In this document: positions 32,762 to 42,009 of the stretch, in pieces | Numbering within the stretch: position 1 is the stretch's first letter | Layout: every line of letters starts with the position of its first letter | Source: QHXW01 sp035297145 | Lineage (GTDB): Bacteria > Acidobacteriota > Terriglobia > Bryobacterales > Bryobacteraceae | Direction of reading: 5' to 3' | Length of the DNA stretch: 50,824 nucleotides | Assembly: GCA_035297145.1 (NCBI GenBank) | Contig: DATGZN010000086.1 | Span: forward strand, 1 to 50,824 | Notes under the pieces: model-generated | Told to the model about the DNA's origin: nothing | Database searches by the model: none | The model's input: the letters and a program-made list of their open reading frames with translations, nothing else | Program-made: the position numbers and the translations under genes

Positions 32762-33779
32762 AGGCCTCCGTCGGCGCCGTAACCTGTTGGTAGATCTCCA
32801 TCAAACGATCCATGCGGCCCAACGACGGCATTTCGGCATCTCTCTTTTTAGCCATGGCCACGTCGATCTTGGAGAGCATTTCTCCCACGTCGCCTAGCTG
32901 AAACAGAATCGTGCCTGGCGGCCGCGTGCCGATACGACTCGCCACTACCGGCACTCCCAGCGAGAGCGCCTCGCGCACCGAAGTCGAATCGCCGTCCTCG
33001 AGAGTGGCTCGAATGAACACATCGGAAACCGACATCAACGCCAGGCAGGCGTCGTGATTCACGTCGCCGAGGAGAAGAACGTTTTCTTCAAGACCTGTTT
33101 CATGGATCCGGCGTTCGGCTTCTTCTCGTTGCTCGCCGCTGCCCATCACCAGGCAGCCAACCGACGGATAGCGTAGGCGGAGCCGGGCGACGGCGGTCGT
33201 GAGCATATCGAAGCCGTATTCCGGTCGAAAGAAGAGCGCAGTCGAGAACAAGGGCTGGTGCCGTCCAATCCACGCGAGGATCGACGGGTCAAGAGCAACC
33301 TCGGTACGCTCCGTCTTCAAGCAGGCCGGCACAATCTCGGTCCGATGCGGCGGCAAGCCAAACGAAAGAACAGCGCTTCGGATCTCATCGCTCACACAAA
33401 TGACTCGCGTATAAAGCGAGCACACAAAGGCCGCCAGTCTCCGGCGCCAAAGCGGAGCAGCGCGCAAGTAGCCGGGCGCCATCCCCGAGTGCAGCGTCAA
33501 TATGCAGCCTCCACGGGCCCGTCCGGCCAGCCCGCATCCCAAAGCGAGCAGCCAGCTCTTCAAATTGTGTCCATTGGTGTGAACGTGCAAAGTCCATCCT
33601 TGCCAGGCATGGCGCAGCAGTACGATGCCGAAACCCAGCCCGGGACGATCACGGCTTGTGTCCAACACCCGGCAGCGTTCGCCAGCTGCAATCAACTGCA
33701 GATGGATTCCCGACACATGCACCGAAACTCCTCCGTGCGGTGGCGGATATGGACCAATCAGCAGGATCTTCATACGCAT
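32748..33779 (-). CDS. Glycosyltransferase family 4
   Basis: A 343-residue GT-B enzyme starting with ILLIGPYPPPHGGVSVHVSG, the glycine-rich N-terminal loop of GT4 enzymes. C-terminal blocks are STALFFRPEYGFDMLTTAVA, CLVMGSGEQREEAERRI, VLLLGDVNHDACLALMSVSD and the EX7E-type DGDSTSVREALSLGVPVVAS. Normal length. Starts inside the end of the upstream glycosyltransferase (10-base overlap) and overlaps the heparinase start, so it is in the middle of a tightly packed operon. It probably transfers one sugar in repeat-unit assembly; specificity cannot be read. Confidence 0.92.
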   Translation of the reverse strand: MRMKILLIGPYPPPHGGVSVHVSGIHLQLIAAGERCRVLDTSRDRPGLGFGIVLLRHAWQGWTLHVHTNGHNLKSWLLALGCGLAGRARGGCILTLHSGMAPGYLRAAPLWRRRLAAFVCSLYTRVICVSDEIRSAVLSFGLPPHRTEIVPACLKTERTEVALDPSILAWIGRHQPLFSTALFFRPEYGFDMLTTAVARLRLRYPSVGCLVMGSGEQREEAERRIHETGLEENVLLLGDVNHDACLALMSVSDVFIRATLEDGDSTSVREALSLGVPVVASRIGTRPPGTILFQLGDVGEMLSKIDVAMAKKRDAEMPSLGRMDRLMEIYQQVTAPTEAYVST

Positions 33780-34906
33780 CCGTTGGCCTCGACCAATCGC
33801 TGGTAGAGATGCTCGGTCTCACGAACGAAGCGCTCCATGGAGAAAAGTTCGGCCACCCGCCGAATGCCTGCCTGAGAGAAGCTCGCGGCCAGGTCTTTGT
33901 CGTCAAGCACGCGGCCGACGGCAGCGGCTAGTGCAGCCGAATCTCGCGATGGCACAAGCAGGCCGGTGACCCCGTGTTCGATAACCTCCGGATTTCCCCC
34001 TACACGGGTGGCCACAACGGGCACCCCCGAAGCCATCGATTCGAGCAGGGAATTCGAGAGACCTTCGCTCAAAGACGGGAGCACTGAGACCGCAGCCTCG
34101 GACAGCAGTTCCGGAACATCGCTCCGGAACCCGGTAAACACAGTTCGCTGCTCAAGCCCCAGGCGACTGGCATATTCTTCCAGCTCTTTCCTGTTTTCTC
34201 CATCGCCGACCACGAGGAAACGCACTTCCGGAAACCTTCCGGCCAAAATGGTCGCGGCGTCGAGGAAGTATTGGATTCCCTTCATCTGATTCAGGCGTGA
34301 AAACACCACAACCAGAGGGGCGGAGAGCGGCACGGCCAGCTCCTGCCGCAGAAGGGAGTTCCTCTGTCTATTTCCAAATTTCGAGAGCGTGATACCGTTG
34401 CGGATGACGATAATTTTGCCCGGAGCGTATCCCTGTTCGACTAGCTTGTCCCGGATCGCATCCGCGTTGACTAATACGCAGTCGGCCAACCGGCAGACCA
34501 TTCGTTGAACCCACCTCTGCGCTGGTGTCAATACGTCTCCTGTATCTCGGATCGAGGCGACGATGAATGACTTCCCGGCCAGCCAGGCGGCGGGAACCGT
34601 GAAGACATTGGAATAAAAGCCGTAGCTATGGACGATCTGTATCCGGTTCCTCCTTATGTATTGAGCCAAGCGCATTCCTTGCCAAAAGGTCACGGGATTG
34701 TAGAATCTGCCAATCCGAAATTCCGGCCGGGGAACCTGCAGCGTTTTCAATTCCCCCAAGAGTGCGCCTGACGATTGCAGGCATGCCAGATGCAGATCGA
34801 AGCGTGCCGGGTCGATTCCCAGAGCCAGGTTCACAACTTGCCTCTCGGTGCCCCCGATATGGAAGTTGGTGAGCATCTTTAGCAGTTTGATTCTGTTCGG
34901 CTGCAT
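33770..34906 (-). CDS. Glycosyltransferase family 4
   Basis: A 378-residue GT4 enzyme. MLTNFHIGGTERQVVNLALG is the typical N-terminal loop. The donor domain shows VVVFSRLNQMKGIQYFLDAA, LVVGDGENRKELEEYASRLG, TVFTGFRSDVPELLSEAAVS and the EX7E motif EGLSNSLLESMASGVPVVAT. ATG 34906 has AAGGG eight bases upstream and leaves an 11-base gap after the amidotransferase; an upstream in-frame start would overlap it. It differs from its neighbour at 32748 and so likely adds another sugar. Confidence 0.93.
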   Translation of the reverse strand: MQPNRIKLLKMLTNFHIGGTERQVVNLALGIDPARFDLHLACLQSSGALLGELKTLQVPRPEFRIGRFYNPVTFWQGMRLAQYIRRNRIQIVHSYGFYSNVFTVPAAWLAGKSFIVASIRDTGDVLTPAQRWVQRMVCRLADCVLVNADAIRDKLVEQGYAPGKIIVIRNGITLSKFGNRQRNSLLRQELAVPLSAPLVVVFSRLNQMKGIQYFLDAATILAGRFPEVRFLVVGDGENRKELEEYASRLGLEQRTVFTGFRSDVPELLSEAAVSVLPSLSEGLSNSLLESMASGVPVVATRVGGNPEVIEHGVTGLLVPSRDSAALAAAVGRVLDDKDLAASFSQAGIRRVAELFSMERFVRETEHLYQRLVEANGCV

Positions 34907-34917
34907 ATTCGAACCCT

Positions 34918-36804
34918 TCAGGCTGCCGCGAAGGTCTCTCTCCTGGCCCCGCGATCCAGGAAGGTCCTGGACCACAGCTCGAACGAAATCAAAGTCCAGA
35001 GTTGCAGGTCAAGGTTCTCTCCTCGTTCGTGCCGAGATACGAGGTTTTCGATATAACGGCCATTGAAGAATCCACGGCGCCTGCTGCTGTCTCCAAGCAG
35101 CAGGTCGCGGACATAGGTGCCCAGTTTGCCGCGAAACCAATAGCCCAGGGGAACCGCAAAACCGCGCTTGGGCCGGTCGATGATGCTTTCGGGTAGAATG
35201 CCCCTCATGGCGCGCTTGAGAACATACTTGGTAGTTCCGCCTTGCAGGTTCATCTCAGGCGGAATGGTCGCCGCAAATTCCACCAACTTGTGATCCAACA
35301 GTGGCACGCGGGTCTCAATCGAGTGGGCCATGCTCATCCGATCCACCTTCGTCAAAATGTCCAGAGGCAGATAGTTCTTTATATCGAGGCCTTGCAGGTT
35401 CGAAAGCCAGTGGCCGTTGCATGATTCGAGGTATTCGGCTTTGGCCCGCCATGGTTCATATTGAGCGAATAATTCGTATACCTCGGGCCGGAACAGCTTC
35501 TTCATGTCGTCACGCCGGAAAAACGTACCCGCATCGAGATAGCGCTCCGCGCCCGTGAGTGCGATATGGTGCAAGAAATTGCGCCCCCGCATCCCATGGG
35601 GCATCGTGCGGCCGATGGCTCCTAGAAGGCCTCGGGCAGGCGCCGGCAATGACCAGCGTTTTCGCTCCCGCTGCTCGACGACGTACTTGTCGTATCCCGC
35701 AAACAGCTCGTCCCCGCCATCCCCCGACAGCACGACCTTCAATTTTGAAGACGCCAGCTTAGAAACCAGATAGGTTGGAATGGCGGAAGAGTCGCCGAAG
35801 GGCTCGTCCAGGTACCACGCGAGGTCCTCCATCTGATCGAGGGCATCCGGCCCCAACGTCAGCTCGTGATGGTCTGTGCCGAACGCTTGGGCCACCACGC
35901 GGGCATGGTCCAGCTCGTTGTAGTCAGGTTCGCCGAAGCCGATCGAGAACGTCCGCAGCGGCTCCGGCGTTAGCGCCGCCGCCGTGGCCACAATCGAGCT
36001 CGAATCAATTCCGCCGCTGAGAAACGCGCCCAGAGGGACGTCGCTGATCAAATGAAGGCGGACCGATTCATCAAGGAGCTCGCGTACCCGCTCGACGAAG
36101 TAGCCCTCTTCCCTCGCGTAGTCGGGCTCGAACTGTAGATCCCAATAGCGCTCGATTACTGTTGTGTAGCCTGGCGAAGCGCGCAGAAGATGCCCAGGCT
36201 CCAGTTTGTGTATCCCGTCGATGATGGCCTCGGCAGGCGGAGTGGAAAGAAACGTGAACAGGTGGGATGCCGCGCTCCAGTTGATCTTGCGCTCAACCTC
36301 CGTCAGTTGCAGGATAGCCTTCAACTCGGAAGCAAACAGAATTCTTCCGTCGATCTCCGCGTAGTAGAGGGGTTTGATCCCCACCCGATCCCGTGCGAGG
36401 AGCAACTGTTTGGTTCGCTCATCCCAAAGCGCAAAAGCAAACATGCCGCGCATGTGATCCACACAGCGTCTTCCGTATTCCTCGTACAGATGGACGATAA
36501 CTTCCGTATCGGTATGCGTAGAGAAGATGTGTCCGCGCCCCTCCAGCTCGCGGCGCAGCTCCCGAAAGTTGTAAATTTCGCCGTTAAACACCACCCATAC
36601 GGATCCGTCTTCGTTTCGAATCGGCTGGCGCCCTGAAGCCAGGTCGATGATGCTCAGGCGGCGCATGCCCAGACCCGCTCCCGTTCCGAAGTAATATCCT
36701 TCGTCATCCGGACCCCTGTGGGCGATGGCCCCGCACATATCTCGCAACTCTTGTTCGAAAACGGGCTTACCTTCCAAGCTAACGATGCCGGCAATCCCGC
36801 ACAT
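34918..36804 (-). CDS. AsnB-like amidotransferase (exosortase-locus type)
   Basis: A 628-residue glutamine-dependent amidotransferase. C2 is the glutaminase nucleophile (MCGIAGIVSL); blocks AHRGPDDEGYYF, VVFNGEIYNFRELRRELEGR and HTDTEVIVHLYEEYG follow. The PP-loop SGGIDSS is at 263-269, then FSIGFGEPDYNELDHARVVA, FGDSSAIPTYLVSKLA and SGDGGDELFAGYDKYV. Length and blocks closely match the amidotransferase 1 of exosortase A (XrtA) systems. It lies six bases after the flippase gene. Together with the gene at 28446 the locus has two, probably for different substrates. Its role in asparagine synthesis is unlikely in this context. Confidence 0.93.
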   Translation of the reverse strand: MCGIAGIVSLEGKPVFEQELRDMCGAIAHRGPDDEGYYFGTGAGLGMRRLSIIDLASGRQPIRNEDGSVWVVFNGEIYNFRELRRELEGRGHIFSTHTDTEVIVHLYEEYGRRCVDHMRGMFAFALWDERTKQLLLARDRVGIKPLYYAEIDGRILFASELKAILQLTEVERKINWSAASHLFTFLSTPPAEAIIDGIHKLEPGHLLRASPGYTTVIERYWDLQFEPDYAREEGYFVERVRELLDESVRLHLISDVPLGAFLSGGIDSSSIVATAAALTPEPLRTFSIGFGEPDYNELDHARVVAQAFGTDHHELTLGPDALDQMEDLAWYLDEPFGDSSAIPTYLVSKLASSKLKVVLSGDGGDELFAGYDKYVVEQRERKRWSLPAPARGLLGAIGRTMPHGMRGRNFLHHIALTGAERYLDAGTFFRRDDMKKLFRPEVYELFAQYEPWRAKAEYLESCNGHWLSNLQGLDIKNYLPLDILTKVDRMSMAHSIETRVPLLDHKLVEFAATIPPEMNLQGGTTKYVLKRAMRGILPESIIDRPKRGFAVPLGYWFRGKLGTYVRDLLLGDSSRRRGFFNGRYIENLVSRHERGENLDLQLWTLISFELWSRTFLDRGARRETFAAA

Positions 36805-36810
36805 ATTTCG

Positions 36811-38343
36811 TTACGCTATCCCTTTCCCAAAATCCAACGTGCGTGCGATAGTGAGCGACGCTTTTCGCACCCATCCTGTAATCGCCAGCTTCTCGTCCTC
36901 CTGCAACAGATCGAAACGCCAAACCAAAGCGGCGTATGTGAGCGCAAAAGCCACCGCTGTAACTAACAGGAGAGGGAAAGTGGAAATATGGATCTGTGAG
37001 TTGACGGCTAGGGCAACTGCCGCTCCGCCACCTGCCGCGCCCAGAAGGGCCGCGAGGCCGCGCCATGGAAGCAGTTCGGCCGTGCTGATCTGTAACAGGG
37101 TCTTCATCCGAGCCAGTGCCGTCGCCTTCGAGATCAGAGTCGCCAGCACGATCACAAGAACTGGGCCGACTAGATGAAACTCCGACAGAGACCATTTGAT
37201 TAAGCCCACAATGATTACGAGTCGCATCATGTTGAGCGCCAGCAGAAACCAGGTCTGCGCGAAGACACGCATCACTCCGTCTACTTGGAAGGTAGTGAGC
37301 AGAATCACAGAGGACCACGCCATAAAGATGGGGACGCTTGCCGTGTACTTAGCGGTAAACAGGAAGACGATGATCTGCCGCGCGGCCACGATGCAGAACG
37401 CGAACAGCGGAAAGAACAGCAAGGCAAGTTTCCAAGTCGTGTCATGCCAGATTTTCAGCACGGCGCGCTTTCGTCCTTCCGCAAGCCTCTCCTGCATCTT
37501 GACCATCATGACGTCGCTCGTCGGCGAGGCCGCGAAATCGACCAATGGGATCTGCAGGCAACCTACCGCGAAGATGGCAAATGTCGCCGGATTGAACAAA
37601 TAAGAAACCGCGTACTGGGGAAAGCTCCCCTGCAGAGTCTCGAGGAGAACAGCCGCCGCGAACGGGAGAGCATACCCTAATTGGCTCTTTAGTAACCTCC
37701 TGTCTGGAGTAAATGAGCTACGAAATTCCCTACGGAAGTAGAACAGCGTGACCACCACCCGGACAAAGGCCACCGTGACCGCACCCCAAAGGAGCCACCT
37801 CAGTTGCCGAAATACCAGCACGGGCAGGATGAAGGCCGCGGCCCGGGCCAGATCCGAGATGGCGTATGATGCCGACGCCCAAAAGTACCGGCTGCGCGAG
37901 ATCAGAACAATTTCCAGCGCAGTCGAGAGCATCATCAGAAAGAGATATGCGCCGATCCATGGCAGGTACGCGGTGAGCGCGTTGTTGCTCATCCATTGCG
38001 CGATCTTCGGCGAGGCCATTACCACCAGTCCAAAGGCGGCGAGGCCTGCCATGCCCAGGAACCACATCGAGTTGGCGACGTACCGGCCTGCCTCGCGAGG
38101 CGCACGGGGCAGGAAGTAGTACAAGCTGGAAGCCATTCCCAGTTGGGCGATGTAATAGATGGTCGAATGAACCAGAAAAAGCTGCTTGTACGTGCCAAAT
38201 TCGGCCGGATCGAAGATCCGAGCCAGAACAACCGGAATAAAAAAGGTCGCCGCGAAGGCCAGCGTTCGCCCAGACATCAGCAGCAGGGCTGGTTTGAAGA
38301 CTGACTCGCTTTCCGAAGTATCGACCATGACAGCGGTGTCCAT
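36811..38343 (-). CDS. Polysaccharide flippase (Wzx-like, MOP superfamily)
   Basis: A 510-residue membrane protein with about 12-14 predicted spans, beginning LLLMSGRTLAFAATFFIPVV, then LARIFDPAEFGTYKQLFLVH, the signature start of Wzx/RfbX-type lipid-linked repeat-unit flippases. Long hydrophobic helices alternate with short basic loops to the end. It would move the undecaprenyl-linked repeat unit across the inner membrane. Its ATG overlaps the stop of the O-antigen ligase-like gene by one base (TGATG), so the two are co-translated, as is frequent for Wzx and Wzy. No catalytic motif is expected. Confidence 0.9.
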   Translation of the reverse strand: MDTAVMVDTSESESVFKPALLLMSGRTLAFAATFFIPVVLARIFDPAEFGTYKQLFLVHSTIYYIAQLGMASSLYYFLPRAPREAGRYVANSMWFLGMAGLAAFGLVVMASPKIAQWMSNNALTAYLPWIGAYLFLMMLSTALEIVLISRSRYFWASASYAISDLARAAAFILPVLVFRQLRWLLWGAVTVAFVRVVVTLFYFRREFRSSFTPDRRLLKSQLGYALPFAAAVLLETLQGSFPQYAVSYLFNPATFAIFAVGCLQIPLVDFAASPTSDVMMVKMQERLAEGRKRAVLKIWHDTTWKLALLFFPLFAFCIVAARQIIVFLFTAKYTASVPIFMAWSSVILLTTFQVDGVMRVFAQTWFLLALNMMRLVIIVGLIKWSLSEFHLVGPVLVIVLATLISKATALARMKTLLQISTAELLPWRGLAALLGAAGGGAAVALAVNSQIHISTFPLLLVTAVAFALTYAALVWRFDLLQEDEKLAITGWVRKASLTIARTLDFGKGIA

Positions 38344-39602
38344 CAGCGCGCTCTCGCTATCCGCCTAGCCGACGACACCAGACCAACCAAAATGTACGGG
38401 AACCAACTCAGTGCGTAAGGGCCCGATAGCCCGCAGACCACAAAGCCCCAGAGCGAGATTTCGAGTCCCGCACCCAGATTGGTCAAGCCGTTGTCTGAAG
38501 ATCCGAGCGCCAGTTTGCGCGCGTGATAGAGACCGAAACCGACGAAGAAAATGAAGGGAAGAAAGCCTGCTAATCCGGTCTCAGCCAAGGGCTGGATGAA
38601 GGTGTTATGCGTTACCAGTGCCGTCCTTGTATAGAGGTCTTCGGGAGCATAGAGCGGCCAGGCAATCACGGAGCACCCGAGTCCCACGCCGAGCAGCGGG
38701 TGATCGGCGAACATGGCCAACCCCGCTTGCGAGGTTGCCAATCTCTGCCTGAAACTGATGTCTCCATTCAAGTGCGAGAAGTCCTCGCCCCGCGTCCAGA
38801 ACCGGCTAGCAAGAATCAGGCCCGCCGCCACCATAAGCACCACCAAGCCCTGGAACACAACACTTTTTTCCCGCCAGGCGTAAAGTCCAATCACTGCTAC
38901 CAACCCGATCGCCCCGCCGCGCGAGAAGGTCACAAAGATTGCCGCGACGTAGACCATCACAACGCTCAGCAACACCAGACGCCGCATCCGACCGATACCC
39001 GTCGCCAAAAATGCGGCCAGAGGCACCAGGATCACAAGGCTGTAGGCAAGGTCGTTAGGATTGGCGAAGATGCCAACCCACGCAGCCCTGCCCTCGACCA
39101 GATTTCCGTGGAAGTAGTTGTTCAGTGCGCCGGCCGCCGGGAACAGCCCGCCGATGACCATGGCCCACATCACACCACGAAGCCGGCGTTCGGTATTCGC
39201 GCAATTCACAATGAAGAAATAGACGAGTGCGAACTTCATCAAATCGGAGACGGCCTCGACTGCCTGACGGACCCAGAGCGCCGTCAGCGAAGACAGCGCC
39301 GCGCCGCCCAGAAAGCCCAGTAGCAAGAATCCTTCAGGCCAGGCAAATTCAAAACTCTTCCGAGCGAAAACCGTCTCGACTAACAGCATCACGAGTGCAG
39401 CTCCAGCCACCAACTTTGCCGGGCGGATTACTTCGAATGCCGGCATCAGTAACGGCAGATTCGAGTAAAGAAGAGTCAGAAACGCCAGGAGGAGCCAGTA
39501 GGCGATAGAGATCCCGGTGGCGCGCTTCTCCGTGAAGGTGATCTCTGCGACGCCGAACAAGCGCTGCTGCCTAATTGGACACGATTCGCTAGTTGCGGTC
39601 AT
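38343..39602 (-). CDS. O-antigen ligase/polymerase-like membrane protein (Wzy/WaaL)
   Basis: A 419-residue membrane protein with about ten to twelve spans. The O-antigen ligase domain (Wzy_C) is marked by VGIFANPNDLAYSLVILVPL, FSRGGAIGLVAVIGLYAW, and the large external loop with MFADHPLLGVGLG and HNTFIQPLAETGLAGFLPF, where H and R residues act in catalysis in this superfamily. It probably polymerises the repeat unit or links it to an acceptor. ATG 39602 is chosen because GGAG lies seven bases upstream; it overlaps the deacetylase end by 14 bases. Polymerase and ligase cannot be told apart by sequence. Confidence 0.9.
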   Translation of the reverse strand: MTATSESCPIRQQRLFGVAEITFTEKRATGISIAYWLLLAFLTLLYSNLPLLMPAFEVIRPAKLVAGAALVMLLVETVFARKSFEFAWPEGFLLLGFLGGAALSSLTALWVRQAVEAVSDLMKFALVYFFIVNCANTERRLRGVMWAMVIGGLFPAAGALNNYFHGNLVEGRAAWVGIFANPNDLAYSLVILVPLAAFLATGIGRMRRLVLLSVVMVYVAAIFVTFSRGGAIGLVAVIGLYAWREKSVVFQGLVVLMVAAGLILASRFWTRGEDFSHLNGDISFRQRLATSQAGLAMFADHPLLGVGLGCSVIAWPLYAPEDLYTRTALVTHNTFIQPLAETGLAGFLPFIFFVGFGLYHARKLALGSSDNGLTNLGAGLEISLWGFVVCGLSGPYALSWFPYILVGLVSSARRIARAR

Positions 39603-40698
39603 TCGCGCGCTCCAGACTCTTTGTGTGGGATTGCCGACACCCACTCACCAGATCGAAAGCGCCGCGCACTTGGCAGTTCAAGACGGGCCCCGAGAAAAGG
39701 CCCTGGGAATCGAGGCAGGAGTTCTCCCACAGAACAGTGCGCGGTACCGTCAACATTGGATGCGTGGAATCCCGGTGCCTGCAACTTGTGTAGCCAAACC
39801 GATAGCCTGCGGATGCGACAGCATCCACGGAAGACTTATTGAATGCTCCGTCGGGATAAACGAAGTGTTGCACGCCCGTCCCGAGTCTTTTCTCCAGTTC
39901 TTCGCGTGATCCCACCAGTTCGTCCATCACCTTCTGCTTGCTCTCATTGGTCATCAGCACGTGCGTTCTGGTATGGGAACCTACGGTCATGCCAGCTCGA
40001 CGGATGCCGTTGAGCATTTCCCAAGTGAGAGAATAAAGAGGGTTGAATGTACCTTCTGAAATCGACACCTCCGAGTCCAACATCGTTAGGACTCTCTGCA
40101 TGTCGGCCTGGGGCAGGAACTCGAGCAGCATGCGAGTGGCTAGAAACGGCGTGGTCGCGGCCGCCGGTACCATACTGGTCGGCGGTAAGATCCCGAGCCT
40201 CTGCAGCAATTCAGCTATGTCAATGGACTTCATCTTTTGGTCGCCGAATCGCCTCATCAGCATGAAATAGAGTTTGTCGTGAGTCTGCACGGTTGTTGTG
40301 CCCACCAGGTCTGTCACCACAAACACCGCTGCGGGAACGCCCTTTTTCTTGAGGAGCGGGAGCGCGTGGGAATAAAAATCGCGGTAACCGTCATCAAACG
40401 TGATCGCCGCAATGGGCTTATCCAAACAGTCGCCGGAGTCAAGCCGCGCGCCCAATTCGTCCAAAGAGACGAATTGAAAGCGGCGACCGATCCAATCCAG
40501 ATGCTGTTCTAACATACGCAAGCTCACTAGCATGGACGGAATGGACATTTCGGCGCTGGAGGCAAAGTCTTCAACCACTCTGTGGTAGCCGATCACCACA
40601 GGCACCTTCCGATAGCCCGAGAGCGCGCCGACAACCTTGTCCATGCCTGTTCCGCTCAAGAAGCCGGCGGCCCTGGCCTTGATCCAGCTTCGGCTCAT
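39589..40698 (-). CDS. Polysaccharide deacetylase (CE4 / NodB fold)
   Basis: A 369-residue enzyme of the NodB family. VVIGYHRVVEDF (with H39) opens the domain; TFDDGYRDFYSHALPLLKKK at 100-119 holds the metal-binding DD, and GSHTRTHVLM supplies the second metal motif HxxxH; YPDGAFNKSSVDAV follows. No signal peptide, so it acts in the cytosol or at the membrane face, on lipid-linked or nascent sugars. XrtA-type loci usually contain a deacetylase of this kind. ATG 40698 overlaps the acyltransferase stop by four bases. Removal of N-acetyl groups from the repeat unit is the likely role. Confidence 0.9.
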   Translation of the reverse strand: MSRSWIKARAAGFLSGTGMDKVVGALSGYRKVPVVIGYHRVVEDFASSAEMSIPSMLVSLRMLEQHLDWIGRRFQFVSLDELGARLDSGDCLDKPIAAITFDDGYRDFYSHALPLLKKKGVPAAVFVVTDLVGTTTVQTHDKLYFMLMRRFGDQKMKSIDIAELLQRLGILPPTSMVPAAATTPFLATRMLLEFLPQADMQRVLTMLDSEVSISEGTFNPLYSLTWEMLNGIRRAGMTVGSHTRTHVLMTNESKQKVMDELVGSREELEKRLGTGVQHFVYPDGAFNKSSVDAVASAGYRFGYTSCRHRDSTHPMLTVPRTVLWENSCLDSQGLFSGPVLNCQVRGAFDLVSGCRQSHTKSLERANDRN

Positions 40699-41891
40699 AA
40701 GCGCTGTTGCCTTGCATTCAACCGAGTTCTTATTCCATCGATCAAGCTTCTCGGCAGCACTTGCCGTGCAATTCCGCGCGAAGCTCGCTCGAGTTCTACC
40801 GACGACTGACACATCCAACCAAGCCGTCCAGGCGGGTATAGCTCCAACTTGCTCAACTCCCGGCTGCCGTTGCTCCAGTGCGACTTGTAATGCTCGTCCC
40901 CGTGCAGCAAGTCGAATTCTTCGGCCCCTTCCTCAATAGCGCGCTTGATCGCAAGACCCATCGTGACCAAGCCGACGCTGTATTTGTCGTAGGCCGCATC
41001 GAATCCCGATTGGTAGAAGTAGAAGGTCCGGTGATACAGAAAACCGTACAGACTGGCGGCCGGCTTCCCATTCAGCCGCAGAACATACAGGCGCAGCCAA
41101 CCATGCTTGAGCGCGATCTGGCTCAATTCCCTATGAAACTCAACCAGACCGCGAGTGTGAAAGGCATCAGAACCGCCGCGCGCGCGCCAACGCATGTTGT
41201 GCAGTGTCACCACCAGATCGATCGACTCACGACATTGCTCTTCCGTGCGTACCTCCTCAAACTGCACAACATAGTCCCGGTTGATGCGCTTCCACTTGCG
41301 ATTGAAGTTGTAGCGATGCTCCGCACCCAGAGAACTCAGATAGGATTCCCAGGACCTTCCGGCTAGGAGGATGAAAGGACAGGTGTTCGTCCTCATCTCT
41401 GAAACTCTCCAGCCCATTTCACCAAGGGTCGAGGCCACGCCGGCAGCAAAACAACCGTCCCGTTTCAGCTGTGTCCAATCGAACATGAGCCGTTCCCCTG
41501 CCAAATACGAAGCAAAAGCCTGCCGCGCTTCTGGTTCAAAGCCTCTCCGGACGATGAAATCCAGATAATCCGAGCCCGCGTTCCCACTTCCCAGAAACTC
41601 CTGAACGGAAAACAAATGCGCTCGGGACAAGCTCGGAAGCCGCACGCAGAATGGCGCCAGAGCGGCTAGGGTACTCCCGCAACGGACTGCGAGGATGGAA
41701 GCTTGCCTGCCCTCGGCCAGATGTTTCCACCAAGTATGGAGCCACTGCCAGGTTAAGAACAGACACTCTGACGTGCTTGATTCAAGCAGATCGCTCCACT
41801 CTGGTTTCAGTTCTGCGAACCGTTGACCATCGTCTATTTTCTCCACCGTAAAGGCGGAACGATCGGCCATCACCTGAGCAAGAGTTGCCAT
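40695..41891 (-). CDS. FemAB/GNAT-type acyltransferase (second of two)
   Basis: A 398-residue protein with duplicated GNAT folds as in FemAB-related enzymes (CelD/BcsL-like). Blocks are FLTWQWLHTWWKHLAEGRQA at the N-terminus, the middle SYLSSLGAEHRYNFNRKWKR, and C-terminal LYGFLYHRTFYFYQSGFDAA, YDKYSVGLVTMGLAIKRAIE and EFDLLHGDEHYKSHW, a pattern typical of the FemAB proteins in exosortase-type loci. These may add acyl or aminoacyl groups to the polysaccharide precursor. The ATG at 41891 gives a usual length; a GTG 48 bases upstream is also possible. A 118-base gap separates it from the next upstream gene. Confidence 0.85.
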   Translation of the reverse strand: MATLAQVMADRSAFTVEKIDDGQRFAELKPEWSDLLESSTSECLFLTWQWLHTWWKHLAEGRQASILAVRCGSTLAALAPFCVRLPSLSRAHLFSVQEFLGSGNAGSDYLDFIVRRGFEPEARQAFASYLAGERLMFDWTQLKRDGCFAAGVASTLGEMGWRVSEMRTNTCPFILLAGRSWESYLSSLGAEHRYNFNRKWKRINRDYVVQFEEVRTEEQCRESIDLVVTLHNMRWRARGGSDAFHTRGLVEFHRELSQIALKHGWLRLYVLRLNGKPAASLYGFLYHRTFYFYQSGFDAAYDKYSVGLVTMGLAIKRAIEEGAEEFDLLHGDEHYKSHWSNGSRELSKLELYPPGRLGWMCQSSVELERASRGIARQVLPRSLIDGIRTRLNARQQRL

Positions 41892-42009
41892 TATTGTAAG
41901 ATCCGCACTTCCACAGTCAGCACATGGGTGCGGAGACACCCAGAGTCATACTGACGGGCCTCGTATTGAAACAACTCACGCAGTGTTCGTGCCGGGCAGT
42001 ATGCAATGT

